A DNA stretch of 64,000 nt from Branchiostoma floridae (Eukaryota > Chordata > Leptocardii > Amphioxiformes > Branchiostomatidae), in assembly GCF_000003815.2 (NCBI RefSeq), contig NC_049987.1, forward strand, positions 4,324,907 to 4,388,906, given 5' to 3'. Made by a program: the position numbers and the translations under genes. The number at the start of each line of letters is the position of its first letter. The stretch's first letter is position 1. Below are positions 26,101 through 36,413 of the stretch, in pieces. Below the pieces are notes generated by a model. It did not search any database and had not been told where the DNA came from. It was given only the letters and a program-made list of their open reading frames with translations.

Positions 26101-29100
26101 NNNNNNNNNNNNNNNGGCGACAGATGTGTCGTCGGGCGTGGCGTAACTGGTAGAGCGTTCGACTCGAATCTATAGGTCCTGAGTTCGATACCCGCCGTGC
26201 CCCCGACGTTGTGCCCTTGCGAAAGGCACTTAACACAACCTTCCTCACTTCACCCAGGTAAAAATGGGTACCTGACTTCGGTCGGGGAGGTAAAATACTA
26301 CCTTTACCTTATGTCTGTACCGTATATGTGGCACTGTCAATATAAGTTACAAACTTGAGTGCAGTGCCACATTGTCCTAGTCTGTCAAAAAGCAAATAGA
26401 AAAAAAGGCAGATGGCCGTCGAAACGTTTACGGAAGAAATGAAAAGAAGCTGTGTAACGAAGAAGACTTTGTTCGAAAAATCTTTCGAATATGCTTCTAA
26501 AAAGTTCAATTCTATAGTTATTTATGAAATCTTGTAGTTTAGGACAAAGGATGAATTAAGAAAAGATGTTACATCTGATATCATTATGAATCACATGATT
26601 ACATGTTCGACTGTCCCATCTCTTCGCCAACATTGACAAGGGGACAACTTACAAATATAGCAAATCTCGAATGCCACCTTCCATCTTTCACCAAAGCAAA
26701 TAAAAAATATTCAGAGAGAGAGAGAGAGTTCAGAGACTAACTGAATCATCACAAGTGGTGTGTACCTAAACTCATATTCAGGTTCAGGTCCGGCTTCAGG
26801 TCCAGCAGTTCATGTTCAGATCCGGACTTAAAGTTTTTAGGTTCAATTCCATGTCCGGGTTTTAGGTACGCACAACTAATCATCACTAACAAATTTGTGA
26901 TTACATGGACCATTTTAGATTGTCATAATGCCCCTACAGCTGACCAGCAATGGGACAGCTCTGATGCTGCTGCTGATGATACTGATTATAATGGTTATGA
27001 TGATGATGATGATTATAGACAATTGGAGTAAAGGTCAGCATTATAATTACTTCACTTATGGTTCTTTTTTTTTCAAACTCAGGCGGGAGTCCTAGCTGGG
27101 ATTCCAATACTAGCATTTGGAGCCTTAGAGCCGGTGTTCGCTTTGTTGGGAAACTTCCTCTGCAAGTATGTCACAACAACTGTCGCGCGAAAGGCCATGG
27201 CTGTCACTGGTATGCTTTATCATTAAGTCACCTAGGGCAACCTTTATCCGCTGTATGTAGAAATATTGTATTTGAGGATCGTTAAGTAGGTGGAAGGTAG
27301 TTTCACATTGCAATATTCTGAAAATTCTGACATTTGAAACTGCGATATTCTGAAAATTCTGACAGTTGACCTGAAATCTCTAAACACCTATTTTTTTTTT
27401 ACAACAACGAATCTAGATTACCCCACGGATTAAGCTGAACTAGCGTTACATGTTATCAGGGGTACCTAAGTAATCATACGATACTTACGAAAACCATACG
27501 GTCCTTGTGGAAAACATAGTTACGATCCTTACTAATCTTTTGGAAGAAAGCACGGGTCACGTCACACAAAGATATCTTTGCGTATGGGCTCATCACATCC
27601 AGCTAAGCACCAAAACCCCTACCTACGTATATTAGTTCAAATTTGTAAAAGACATTCTGGGTTAAAAAATACACATGAAGAAAAAAAATCTAACGGGGGC
27701 CGCCCTAAGACGGTTCCCGTCCTAAGACGGTACGGATTTTTTGCTGATCTTATTATCCATAAGTACACCGTGTTTGTTGCCACTGACTATGCTGATTACA
27801 AAGGTAAATAAACCAAGTCCATGCACACAGCTTTAATTTGCATTCCAAGTATACTTTAACATATTTACTTCATGTTTTTTTAAAAACAGAATTCTAACAG
27901 TAATGTTGAAAGTGCTGAATCACTGCGGTCACCGGCCTCTGCGTATTGGCGGCTCGTGTCGCTAACTGTACGAACTCGTCCAAGCAGTCACACAACTGCC
28001 ATGATACACATAAATAAAGCTCCATAAAACACTAAGAATATGGGTCTTCAAATGTTTGTTGAGTAGAAAAGCAACCAAAAGGAAGCGACATAAACATTGC
28101 CACCATTGTACTCCCAAGGGAGTGTGGCCGTGAAGGTGGCAGACAAGAGAACGCTCCAAAGATTTATTTGACTGTAACAAATGATTCGTGCTGTCTATGA
28201 AAATAAGACTTGATAGAGAGATGTATATGATATTTTCATATAATCACACAGAGTTTTGTTGATGTTGGTGGTGTCGTTTTTTCGTAATGTTTTTTTTAGT
28301 CGGGCATTCACAATCAGTGCATTCAGCCCATTGCCCGTCAAAAACATCAGCTGGATTGTTCTACGTACAGCCTTCCTCATATGAGACAGAAAGTACATAC
28401 AGTCACGATTTTACTGTTAAAAGTAATCTAAAATATCATACTATTAATTTTTTTCTGTGTACTTAAATTTACCTCTTACTTCTGAAGAGAGCAAAATGTA
28501 AAAAAGCGTACCGAGTTAGGCACACTGTCCAGCGTAGCACAAAATTGGAAGGTTACATACACGAAATTGTCTCACAGTGTTTGCCGCTTGTAACACGCAG
28601 CGCGAAAGGTTCATGAGCCACATTAATGCATTTCTTATTCAAGTATGTTGTTCAAATCTATGTGTAAAAAATTCAGTCATCAAACTTTGACCAGTCTCAG
28701 GCAACTAGCGATGGAGCGCCATGAGTTTGAGCGCAAGAAAAAGCGTACCGTGTTGGGGCACCTCCCGTTAGAAGATGAAATTATTAAAATTTCGAACTTG
28801 ATAAATGTTCTTTTAGATGTTATGGGAGATTTTTCTTTACCTTCAGCTTGTCTCTGCACTTCTGGATGCCTTGTCGTGGCGGCCTATACCACCAACTTTG
28901 CCGTGGCAGCCTGTTTCGTCGCCGTAAGCTTTGGATGTTCAGCAGCGAGGGTAGCGGGTATGTTCTTTTCATGTTTTTTTTTTCTATTGCAGATTGGTGT
29001 TACCANNNNNNNNNNNNNNNNNNNNNNNNNNNNNNNNNNNNNNNNNNNNNNNNNNNNNNNNNNNNNNNNNNNNNNNNNNNNNNNNNNNNNNNNNNNNNNN

Positions 29101-30731
29101 NNNNNNNNNNNNNNNNNNNNNNNNNNNNNNNNNNNNNNNNNNNNNNNNNNNNNNNNNNNNNNNNNNNNNNNNNNNNNNNNNNNNNNNNNNNNNNNNNNNN
29201 NNNNNNNNNNNNNNNNNNNNNNNNNNNNNNNNNNNNNNNNNNNNNNNNNNNNNNNNNNNNNNNNNNNNNNNNNNNNNNNNNNNNNNNNNNNNNNNNNNNN
29301 NNNNNNNNGTGCCCTGGACACAGTTGATAGCAGCCGTTGCCCTAAGGCTTGAAAAGGGCTATAGATATAGAATACGACACGGTGTATTTCGTATCACCCT
29401 AGGTTCTAGCCAGACCGCGGGAAGGATCGCCCAACGGCCGAAATATTATCTATGTCAAACCCACCTGAGAAAACACATATTTCGATGCGAAGTGCACCAG
29501 AAGTTCAGAAAATGTTGTGTGCTCGAACAAAAGATTGTAACAACAGCACTTCTATCGTCCGAATCCGGTATACAGATTTTCAACCGTGCCGTATTCGTCC
29601 CGTTTCGGGATAAATAGTTCGATTTACTCGAAGGAAGCCTGAGTGATACGGGAAGTTATCACACGGTCCGGAACACCCGTATCGAACGTTTTCGCGTCAC
29701 AGGTATGACATAATACCACATACATTCCTCAGCGGCCTTGCAAGCAGGAGCCTTGTTGGTTAGTTTTTTTTTCTTTTCTTTTTCTTCTTTTCATTTTAGG
29801 ATGAGGCCCCTTGGATCTTATTGTGGCTGTCGGGCGTTTTGGAGCAAGAATATATTTGAAAATTTATAGTGAGTAACGGTTTTCTTTGTTGTCTACAGTT
29901 GCCGATGCCAACGCCTTTGACATCGCACCTCGATACGCCAGCGTGATATCTGGGCTCTGCCGAGTTTTGTGTCGTATCGTGGGGCTGACCTTCCCACTGT
30001 TAGTGGCAGCACTCACAAAGGATAAGGCATGTAACGTTGTTTGACCTTAGCATGAAAGTTCATCTGTGTTGGTAGAATGCATTATGGAAAAATTGCTAAA
30101 CTTTACTTCCACCACTGTAATAACTATAGTGTGAAGGAGGTAAACACATTAGAGCTCACCGGCCCACACTCAACAGAGACGGGGGGCGACATAGACTTTC
30201 TGATACTCATGATCCCCTCATGCATAATTGGTGTCTTCCTGACGGCACTGCTGGAGATAGAAAGGGTCATTTTGTGAACAGGGTCGACGGAGATTGACCG
30301 AAAATGCAGAGGGGTAAGTCCCTTTAGTTATCACAGTGTTGGGAGTAAAGTAAAGCATTTTTCTATGATTATTTGACCTTTGTTTCACCAATTTTCGTTA
30401 CTTTTAAAACTGGTAAACTTATTGAGGGAGATATGGCATGGAAGCTTTGGGGGCAGTTCTCTGAACGACGAAGTCTCAAGATGCATTTTCTGAAATCAAA
30501 GTAACGACCAAGATTTGAATTTTACAGACGTTTGAGGAATGGTCCAACGTAGTCCTGATGAATGCCTGTGTGTTTGCGGTGGTCGCCCTCTTCTTTGGAG
30601 TCTTCGGGAGCGGGAAGGAACAACCTTGGGCCGCGGTGCCATCGCAAGGTCAAAATGGCGACGGAATCCAACAGGCTGGCAGTATTAACGGTGAAAAAGA
30701 TGATGAGATACGACCGCTAGTCCTCAAATGA
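14192..30731 (+). CDS. SLC17-family transporter (sialin/VGLUT-like), 11 exons
   Basis: Major facilitator superfamily anion transporter; SLC17 members move organic anions such as sialic acid or glutamate across lysosomal, vesicular or plasma membranes. Exons: 14192-14362, 15171-15286, 16870-16981, 18229-18316, one partly in the assembly gap ending 19902, 23265-23380, 24299-24436, 27083-27209, 28847-28957, 29899-30026, 30528-30731 (stop TGA). Phases agree at every readable junction. Helix 1 is LLCALLFTAMLLQY, preceded by a short cytosolic N-terminus; helix 2 is in VGVILSSVYAGLLPSSFIGG. SILTSG-like text appears as CRILTSGAVWALFLLHVLFY. The strongest family marks are FDIAPRYASVISGL in exon 10 and LTKDKTFEEW ... 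FFGVFGSGKEQPWA at the end, as in VGLUT/sialin proteins. Predicted length is about 470 residues, usual for the family. An AATAAA lies at 31539. Substrate cannot be told from sequence. Confidence 0.88.
14535..14750 (-). mobile_element. Non-LTR retrotransposon C-terminal remnant
   Basis: The minus strand encodes KYHWAGHVARLQDNRWTLRV and RRRRGRPCTSWRDNL, the hallmark GHxxR...RWT...RRRGRP...WRD string after the RT domain in several LINE families. About 70 codons, in an intron, 5'-truncated. Confidence 0.7.
14757..14841. mobile_element. Half copy of a TAA-flanked MITE
   Basis: Right terminal segment CGGATATAGGTTAGCCCGCG ... AAAGGTGAGCTAGCG followed by TTA. It matches the right ends of the elements at 46049-46781 and 52277-52483. 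Another half copy ends near 27443. Confidence 0.55.
15590..16120. repeat. Dispersed repeat rich in GACGTCA/TACGTCA
   Basis: Contains several TGACGTCA-like boxes (near 15638, 15851, 15864, 16024) and TTTAGCCCAAAATATGA. The latter and its ACGTCAT series occur inverted at about 32238-32310, so this is a repeat family. A G run near 16130 follows. Confidence 0.5.
17620..18050 (+). mobile_element. Degraded CR1/L2-type LINE 3' end
   Basis: Plus-strand reading contains CMMYKMTNRLVDVP, LIPAHKSTRNSHAFKYQ, then a stop, then FPRTIIEWNLLSPS. These match the C-terminal block of the intact LINE at 11552. It is followed by a GC-rich 3' UTR piece (CTGCTGCCGCGCCGCG) and an ATAGATACAGATACAG tail. Confidence 0.7.
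18505..18810 (+). mobile_element. Truncated tRNA-derived SINE
   Basis: Carries the shared body CTTGTGCCCTTGGGAAAGG ... TACACGACTTTCCTCA and the later GACGTTAAATGGAGGTCCCG block found inverted in the minus-strand copies at 44560 and 46136. The tRNA-like head is missing. Confidence 0.6.
19432..19902 (+). other. Assembly gap overlapping SLC17 exon 5
   Basis: Bases 19432-19859 are N. The first readable bases, 19860-19902, are the end of the exon, with donor TTTG|GTAAGT. Phase 1 in this exon gives LEGDIYIFG, which joins CLGIVWTTVSIGF of exon 6 in frame and forms the helix 5/6 region. The exon start and most of helix 5 are not visible. Confidence 0.7.
20200..20400. repeat. Dispersed non-coding repeat
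   Basis: Contains GGGGGTCCGGGGGCTTTCTC and AACGCTATTTCGCGTATTTTC, resembling 8730-8800. The flanks show only AT-rich intron. Confidence 0.4.
21001..21222 (+). mobile_element. tRNA-derived SINE, copy 1
   Basis: Head TCGGGCGTGGCGTAACTGGT holds an A-box-like site and GGTCCTGAGTTCGATTCCC a B box, the internal RNA polymerase III promoter. Then GTGCCCTTGGGAAAGGCACT and a tail ending AGCAAATAGAAAAAAA. It shares both ends with the copy at 26129 but lacks about 70 internal bases. Confidence 0.8.
21360..22953. mobile_element. TTAA-flanked (piggyBac-like) MITE interrupted by a second element
   Basis: Its two parts (21360-21641 and 22759-22953) match the uninterrupted copy at 51371-51902: CCAATAGATAATGT, AACAATATGACACTCACTNAACCC, and right end GGAGTGGAATGCCCCT before TTAA. 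The left terminus is lost. A TAA-flanked element sits in the middle. Confidence 0.7.
21642..22758. mobile_element. PIF/Harbinger-like non-autonomous element, TAA target duplication
   Basis: Ends AGCCCCGGTCACAAGAATCG and its inverse CGATTCTTGTGACCGGGGCCT are flanked by TAA on both sides (21639-21641, 22759-22761). The ends continue into TCGTACGA-rich arms. No transposase ORF in 1117 bases. A 3-base TWA duplication suggests PIF/Harbinger; this is inference. Related ATCGTACGACGATTG text recurs at 23130-23185. Confidence 0.7.
23782..24211. mobile_element. Pogo/Tigger-like MITE, copy 3
   Basis: Starts CAATCAAACCTGCCCG after TA and ends in AGGTTTTATTG before TA. Shares GACCACCTCTTCTCAGCGAC with copy 2. 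An AGATACAGATACAG stretch inside may be a LINE tail insertion. Confidence 0.65.
25026..25693 (-). mobile_element. RTE-type LINE 3' fragment, cut by assembly gap
   Basis: The minus strand has an open frame from the gap to 25057. It carries YLGSYIMNSEKDLSIRKA-like text, then AWNACNKLDKIW, LLYGAETWTLT, LLRKAQNICWKQHPS and RRTQFAGHCLRA, the C-terminal region of RTE/BovB-type non-LTR retrotransposons. The 3' end has the AGGCA repeat tail (CCTTG repeats at 25040-25060 on the plus strand). The RT catalytic core is not visible. Confidence 0.8.
25694..26115. other. Assembly gap
   Basis: 422 N. The interrupted LINE presumably continues into it. Confidence 0.95.
26129..26405 (+). mobile_element. tRNA-derived SINE, copy 2
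   Basis: Full-length relative of the 21001 copy: GTCGGGCGTGGCGTAACTGG, B box GGTCCTGAGTTCGATACCC, GTGCCCTTGCGAAAGGCACT, and the same AGCAAATAGAAAAAAAGG tail. Confidence 0.8.
26753..26878. mobile_element. hAT-like MITE with exact 8-bp target duplication
   Basis: Flanked by ATCATCAC at 26745-26752 and 26879-26886. Ends AAGTGGTGTGTACC and GGTACGCACAACTA match those of the 53107 copy. Inside are GGTTCAGGTCCGG repeats. Confidence 0.85.
29006..29308. other. Assembly gap in SLC17 intron 9
   Basis: 303 N. The sequence just before it (TTTCTATTGCAG|ATTGGT) looks like a splice acceptor, but exons 9 and 10 already join in phase, so no exon is needed. 29310-29720 after the gap contains a repeat with GGTGATACGAAATACACCGT in inverse, also seen around 42800-43210. 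Confidence 0.8.
29899..30026 (+). CDS. SLC17 exon 10 with a GC splice donor
   Basis: Acceptor GTCTACAG at 29898, phase 1. Encodes ADANAFDIAPRYASVISGL and the following helix to ALTKDK. The exon ends AAAGGATAAG|GCATGT, a GC rather than GT donor. Phase 0 joins TFEEWSNV of exon 11 exactly as the family motif requires. Confidence 0.8.
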
Positions 30732-31538
30732 AAACACGAGGATTTTTGACATAGTTCGTCTCGAAAGCTTCCTGAAGCTAATTGAACTTTAGTTGTGTGT
30801 GTGTGTTGTTTAAATTTTTGTCAAAAATATGTCAACACCACAACATGTTAACTTCTTTCAAGACCAGGATTCTTTGCACTGAATGCTAATGTCAAGATAG
30901 AACTACTTTTGTACCATTTTTAAACGAAATCCCGGCTCGGAAAAGTCTGCCTTCGCACGCCGCCTTCAAAAAACGGAATTTGATTCTTCACTATTGCAAT
31001 CACAGTGGATACAAATCTTCCAAAATTCACCGCTTGATCTCTTGTCATCGATAGCCAAAAATCTAAAGGCGACATCAAGTGAGCTTTATTTTAGGACAGT
31101 TAATAGTTTATAGTTTAATAGAGGTGTATAAGAATGAAAAATCAATAAACACTCAATATAAATGTAATTATATTATATAATTGTATAAAATGTTCTTACA
31201 CTCCAAGAAACTCATACATAGATATCATTACACAAAAGACTGAGCTTGTTACCACAACGTTAATCGATCGCTCACTAGCTATAAGGGGCGACCAACAAAT
31301 TTTTGACCTCAACCAGATAAATGGTGCACAACTAAAATTGTGTTCTTTCATTCAGGCAACATGCAATGTTATTCAACTCAAAGAGAGTGTCACTTGAGAA
31401 CTTTGGTTCTTAGCATTTCGATAATTCATTCCGTTGACTCAGAACATCAGTCATTTATACCTGAAGACTACAATGTATTCATGTAAATAATCTTGATGTA
31501 CATGTATGACATTTTGTGAGCTTGCTCATTGTTGTTTC

Positions 31539-31544
31539 AATAAA
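31539..31544 (+). promoter_or_regulatory. Candidate polyadenylation signal of the SLC17 gene
   Basis: AATAAA about 810 bases after the stop codon. An earlier AATAAA at about 31143 is an alternative. Confidence 0.4.
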
Positions 31545-31559
31545 ATCTAATGAAAAATG

Positions 31560-32484
31560 GTGATAATTTTTTTTTGCTTTTGTTTTGGAAATAGATAGTA
31601 TACACCGAATATCATCTTAATGTCATCTTAATGTCTATGTAAAGTTAGAATTGGAAAGGTGTAAGTCATTTTTAGTGAATTTCAAAGGGCAGTTGCTAAC
31701 TAAATAATAAGCAGTTGCCAGCTAAGTTAGCGTTTTCTATATTCATATTTTAATTTCTTCGATTTAAGTGGTTGTATGTACGTATTTTCAACAACCTGGG
31801 TACAAGTAGGCTCAATTTACATGGGCGTCCTCTTTACATTTCTCTCTGAAAAGAAATAAATAAAAACAAACGGATATAGTCTTTTTACTTTCGTTACTTC
31901 GACAAATTCAGTATCTAAAATGACTTAGAACATTTTAATGGATATACGGGATAAACAAAGTCCTTGATGATACTAGAACAAGACATAGCAACCATAACAA
32001 ACAACTAAAATCAACATTCTTCAATTTGTCTTCTTTTAACATGGTACACATTTCATTTAGTTCATCCAACCGTACATCTATGCAGGTATATCTTGTCTAC
32101 GTTGAATGATCATGAGGTTCACAGGTCACAGGATTTATAGGTCAAAAGACTGCTATAGCCAGACTTTCGACTTCAAAGTTGGGCGACCCTATGACAATCC
32201 AACGCTGAGGCGTCGTCGACTATAGTTTTGGTATCGTTATGACGTAATATGACGTAATTATGACGTCATAATTTCATATTTTGGGCTAAAATCGTCAAAA
32301 TATGAAATTTCCGCCCTATTCAGACCGATGTGACGCCGGGGGGCGAGATCATTAGCGTTTTCGCCCCCCTTTAGCGTTTTCGCCCCCCCCCCCAGAGCAG
32401 CTGGTTACTACATATTACAGGTGCGCTACCTGGTACTATACTGCACCTTGGGAGTAACGTATATGGTGTGTTACCTGGTACCTA
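31560..32484. other. Intergenic, no gene recognised
   Basis: AT-rich. 32226-32320 is the inverted relative of the ACGTCAT-rich repeat at 15590-16120. A C run lies at about 32382-32393. Confidence 0.5.
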
Positions 32485-33070
32485 CGAGGGGCATTCAATA
32501 AGTAATCCACCTGACCCATTTCCCATAGCAGGAGATTAATGAAACTTGGCACAGTTATTAGTCTTTCTCTTCATAGGAACCACCCAGAGTTTTGCACTTC
32601 TCCCATCATTTGATGTAGCTCTGGACACCGTTCTTGTAGGACATCCCAGGTTGGTCCTCCGACAGATGCCTCATTAATGGCAGAAGAGGGACGACCAGGT
32701 CTGGGAGCTGTTTCCACAGACTTCCGGCCTTGTTTGAATTCAGGATGCCAGCGTTTTACAAGGCCATATGATGGGGCATCATCACCATAAGTTTTTTTCA
32801 TTTCATCAAAAGTCCCCTTTGGTGTGCGTCCTTTCAAATACAAAAACCGGATCACTGCGCGACACTCAACTTGCTCCATTTCACACCTGGTCCATTTCAC
32901 ACCTGACTCAGTTCAAACACCAGTAAATCAGTAACCGCAATTAGTTCAGAGCTGTTTTTTTCAGAGCTGCAACATAACCCATAGAGATATGACTCATTAC
33001 ACATGCAAAATTTTATTTAGATCAGACAACTGGAAGTGGGTCAGGTGGATTACTTATTGAATGCCCCTCG
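32485..33070 (-). mobile_element. Internally deleted mariner-type transposon
   Basis: Inverted ends CGAGGGGCATTCAATAAGTA and TACTTATTGAATGCCCCTCG are flanked by TA on both sides. The minus-strand ORF (32571-32900) starts with a typical mariner DNA-binding helix-turn-helix region: VECRAVIRFLYLKG, GDDAPSYGLVKRW, PRPGRPSSA. It then stops after about 109 residues, so the DDD/DDE catalytic domain is gone. Full mariner transposases are about 340 residues. The copy could only move with help from an intact relative. Confidence 0.9.
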
Positions 33071-33515
33071 TATATGGAACCTTATTACCGTACCGTAAGA
33101 TGTCATACCTCGAAAGTCGATACTATATTGTTCGGTGCAAACATGACATTGAAATGAAAAGACAATTTTTGCAGCTGAGGTGGCATAAAAACAGTGCTAC
33201 TGCGAACGTATAAATCAGCACCGTCTATGGTACGGAATACGTCAGCTATATGTTTTCAATTTGTCAGTGTTTTCTTTCTTGTGCTGGAAACATTTCCAAA
33301 GCACTAACAAACACACACATGAATAATAGTTTCTCATTATAAACACTATCTACGCGCAAGTTGATATAGCTGTTGATAAATGCTACACAAACACTGATAA
33401 AGTACCAGTCTTAAGAAACACGGGTAAATGCATCAGTTCCTAAATACTAGAAAAAACAGTCCGGGGGGGGGGGGGCGAGATCGCTGTCACACCGGCACAC
33501 CCACCTTTATTTCTG

Positions 33516-33635
33516 TAGCCTACATAGCAGGCTCTCTGGGGCCTTTTTTTGGGCTCATAATACACTTTTGCTGGCCATTTCTATTTGTACTCGGTCGCTG
33601 ATTGCTGGCCTTTTCTGATTGCCGGCCTCCAAAAC
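33516..33635 (+). mobile_element. One-armed copy of the 62.9-kb foldback element
   Basis: GCTCATAATACACTTTTGCT, GGCCATTTCTATTTGTA and CGGTCGCTGATTGCTGGC match the left arm of the foldback at 62945-63157; the second arm is missing. A G run near 33463 precedes it. Confidence 0.65.
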
Positions 33636-33744
33636 AGGTCAAAGGATAGGTCAGGTGAGGCAAATCCTATACAGAAAATGTGACTGGGCTTATGCAGTTA
33701 GTTTGTCGTGCTGTGTGCTGATACCACAAATGCAATTTGTTGTT

Positions 33745-34832
33745 ACCTTTGCCAGAATGGCTAAGGTTATGTTTTGGGCTTGTGAGTCTGTGTGTCTGTG
33801 TGTTAACAGCATAACTCAAGAAGTCTTGGATGGATCCCGATAATATTTGGTAGTTGGGTAGGGGTTGGGAAAACGAAGGTCAAGTTCGATAATGGGTCCC
33901 CTAGCGGCTTGCTAAGGTACTGCAGCAGAACCTCAATTTTTGATATCTCCTGTTCTGGACATGCTGTGATCATGATTTTTGAGTGGTAGATAGCCCTTGA
34001 GGCAGAGAGTAAGTGCTGTGAGTTTGGGCCCCCTAGCGGCTTTTTTGGAACTGCAGGCGCCGGTTTCCTTTCAAACTTTGGACGAGAATAACTCTACAAC
34101 GTGCTGACGGATCGTCATGATTTTTGGTATGTAGATAGAATGAGTGATGACTTACATAATGAAATACTAATTATGCAAATCAACAGCTAATTTGCATAAT
34201 TAATGAGGAAAATTTATAAATCCACTGCATTCCATGATAGGACTTTCAAACTTGTCACATATGTAGCTGGGAAGGAGAGAAATGTTGATAGATATCAATT
34301 ATGCAAATTATGGCCTCATTTGCATAATTAATGAGAAAATATGAACATGTTGACGAATCATCATGTTTTTGGTATGTAGGTAGCGTAAGTGAAGACCTAC
34401 ATAATAAGATACCAATTATGCAAATCATCAGCTAATTTGCATAATTAATGAGGATATTNNNNNNNNNNNNNNNNNNNNNNNNNNNNNNNNNNNNNNNNNN
34501 NNNNNNNNNNNNNNNNNNNNNNNNNNNNNNNNNNNNNNNNNNNNNNNNNNNNNNNNNNTGAGAAAGAGGGAAGAGAGCAAGAGGTGTATTTAAAGACTTT
34601 GAAAGAGAATAAGTCAAGAATGGATCAAAGGATCATCATGATCATGATACAATTGATATCAATTAATTGTAACTTGGGATCTAATTTGCATAATCAATGC
34701 CGAAATTTTATAAACCAACTCTAAGCATATAATTATAAAGAAAATGAAATGAGTAACGCATTTGTCTACAGACATCATTCTACATAACAAACCTGGTTTA
34801 TTTGGCAAAGGTATGTGTTCGTGGAACTCTAG
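33745..34832. repeat. Composite repeat with octamer palindromes, copy 1
   Basis: Starts ACCTTTGCCAGAATGGCTAA and ends TTGGCAAAGGTATGTG ... GAACTCTAGTT; ACCTTTGCCA and TGGCAAAGGT are inverse. The inside has ~246-base units with AATTATGCAAAT ... ATTTGCATAATTAATGAG palindromes. It contains a 100-N gap (34459-34558). Confidence 0.7.
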
Positions 34833-34936
34833 TTAATTTTGTATTAACCATAAAAATATCTTTTTCGGATTGCCCTTAGCCCCATATTTTATTTGAATAC
34901 ATTTTAACTACTAAAAATAACATCTGTATTGTATTT

Positions 34937-36320
34937 ACCTTTGCCAGAATGGCTAAGGTTATGTTTTGGGCTTGTGAGTCTGTCTGTCTGTGTGTGTGTT
35001 AACAGCATAACTCAAGAAGCCTTGGATGTATCCCGATGATATTTGGTAGGTGGGTAGGGGTCGGGAAAACGAAGGTCAAGTTCGATAATGGGCCCCCTAG
35101 CGGCTTGCTAAGGTACTGCAGCAGAACCTCAATTTTTGATATCTCGTGTTCTGGACATGTTGTGGTTATGATTTTTGAGTGGTAGATAGCCCTTGGGGCA
35201 GAGAGTAAGTGCTGTAAGTTTGGACCCCCTAGCGGCTTGTTTGGAACTGCAGTCACTGATTTCCTTTCAAACTTTGGACGAGAATAACTAGAGAACGTGT
35301 TGATGGATCGTCATGATTTTTGGAATGTAAATAGCCCAAGCAACAATGTACATAATGGAATACTAATTATGCAAATCAGCAACTAATTTGCATAATTAAT
35401 GAGGAAAGTTTATAAATCCACTGCATTTCACGATAGGACTTTCAAACTTGTCACATTTATAGATGAGAAAGAGAGAAATATCAATGCATATTAATTATGC
35501 AAATGACGGCCTCATTTGCATAATTAATGAGAAAATATAAACGTATTGACTGATCGTCATGATTTTTGGTATGTAGATAGCCAAAGGGAAGACTTACATG
35601 ATGGAATTCTAATTATGTAAATCGACAGCTAATTTGCATAATTAATGAGGAAAGTTTTTAAATCCACTGCATTCCTTTATAGGACTTTCAAACTTGTCAC
35701 ATTTGTTGCTGAGAAAGAAAGAAATACCAATACATTATTAATTATGCAGATGATGATCTCATTTGCATAATTAATGGAAAATATGAACGTGTTGACGGAT
35801 CGTCATGATTTTTGGTATAGATAGCCTAAGTAAAAACTTACATAATGAGATACTAGTTTTATGCAAATTAACAGCTAATTTGCATAATTAATGAGGGAAG
35901 TTGATAAATCCACTACATTCAGTGATAGGACTTTCAAACCTGTCACATATGTAACTGAGAAAGATGGCAGAGAGTAAGAGGTGTATGTTTGGGTCCGCTA
36001 ACGTCTTTCCTTGAACTGCAGGAGCCGGTTTAGTTTCCTACTTTGAAAGAGAATAAGTCAAGAAGGATGAAAGGATCATCATGATTTTTGGTATGCTGAT
36101 AACTTAAGTGATGCTTGATACAATTTGATATTATTATGTAAATAGGGATCTAATTTGTATAAGCAATGGCAAAATGTTATGAAGCAATGGCAAAATGTTA
36201 TGAACCAACTCCAGGCATATAAAATAAAATGTAATGAGTAACACATTTATGTCTACAGACATCATTCTACATAACAAACCTGGTTTATTTGGCAAAGGTA
36301 TGTGTTCGTGGAACTCTAGT
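34937..36320. repeat. Composite repeat with octamer palindromes, copy 2
   Basis: Same start and end sequences as copy 1 (33745) with no gap. About three ~246-base tandem units lie between 35360 and 35900, each with paired ATGCAAAT/ATTTGCAT sites. Confidence 0.75.
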
Positions 36321-36387
36321 TTCTTTATGCTATTGTCACACAGTGCAGTGGCCAGTAGTCCTAACATAAAGCCTTCGTTTCTTTATA

Positions 36388-36413
36388 GTTCGTTCGTTCG
36401 TTCGTTCGTTCGT
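36388..36413. repeat. (TTCG)n microsatellite
   Basis: Six GTTC units in a row in the intergenic region. Confidence 0.9.

Larger units (their letters stand above)
24866..26905. mobile_element. Long inverted-repeat element carrying nested insertions
   Basis: Left arm about 24870-24995 (AATCACAAATTTGTTAGTGG ... AAAGATGGAAGATGGCATTC) returns inverted at about 26660-26905. The right arm is split by the hAT-like MITE at 26753-26878. Between the arms lie a LINE fragment, an assembly gap and a SINE. The arms end in ATGTAATCACAAATTTG / CAAATTTGTGATTACAT. Confidence 0.7.

Noticed and set aside
28990-29005. Extra SLC17 exon after an acceptor-like TTCTATTGCAG
   Set aside because: Exons 9 and 10 already join in phase and the family motif order is complete without it; the sequence enters a gap so it cannot be tested.
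30077-30277. 66-residue ORF between SLC17 exons 10 and 11
   Set aside because: Contains a fragment of the GAGACGGGGG dispersed repeat and is not needed for phase.
34140-36000. CRISPR-like array
   Set aside because: The ~246-base units and eukaryotic context do not fit short repeats with unique spacers.
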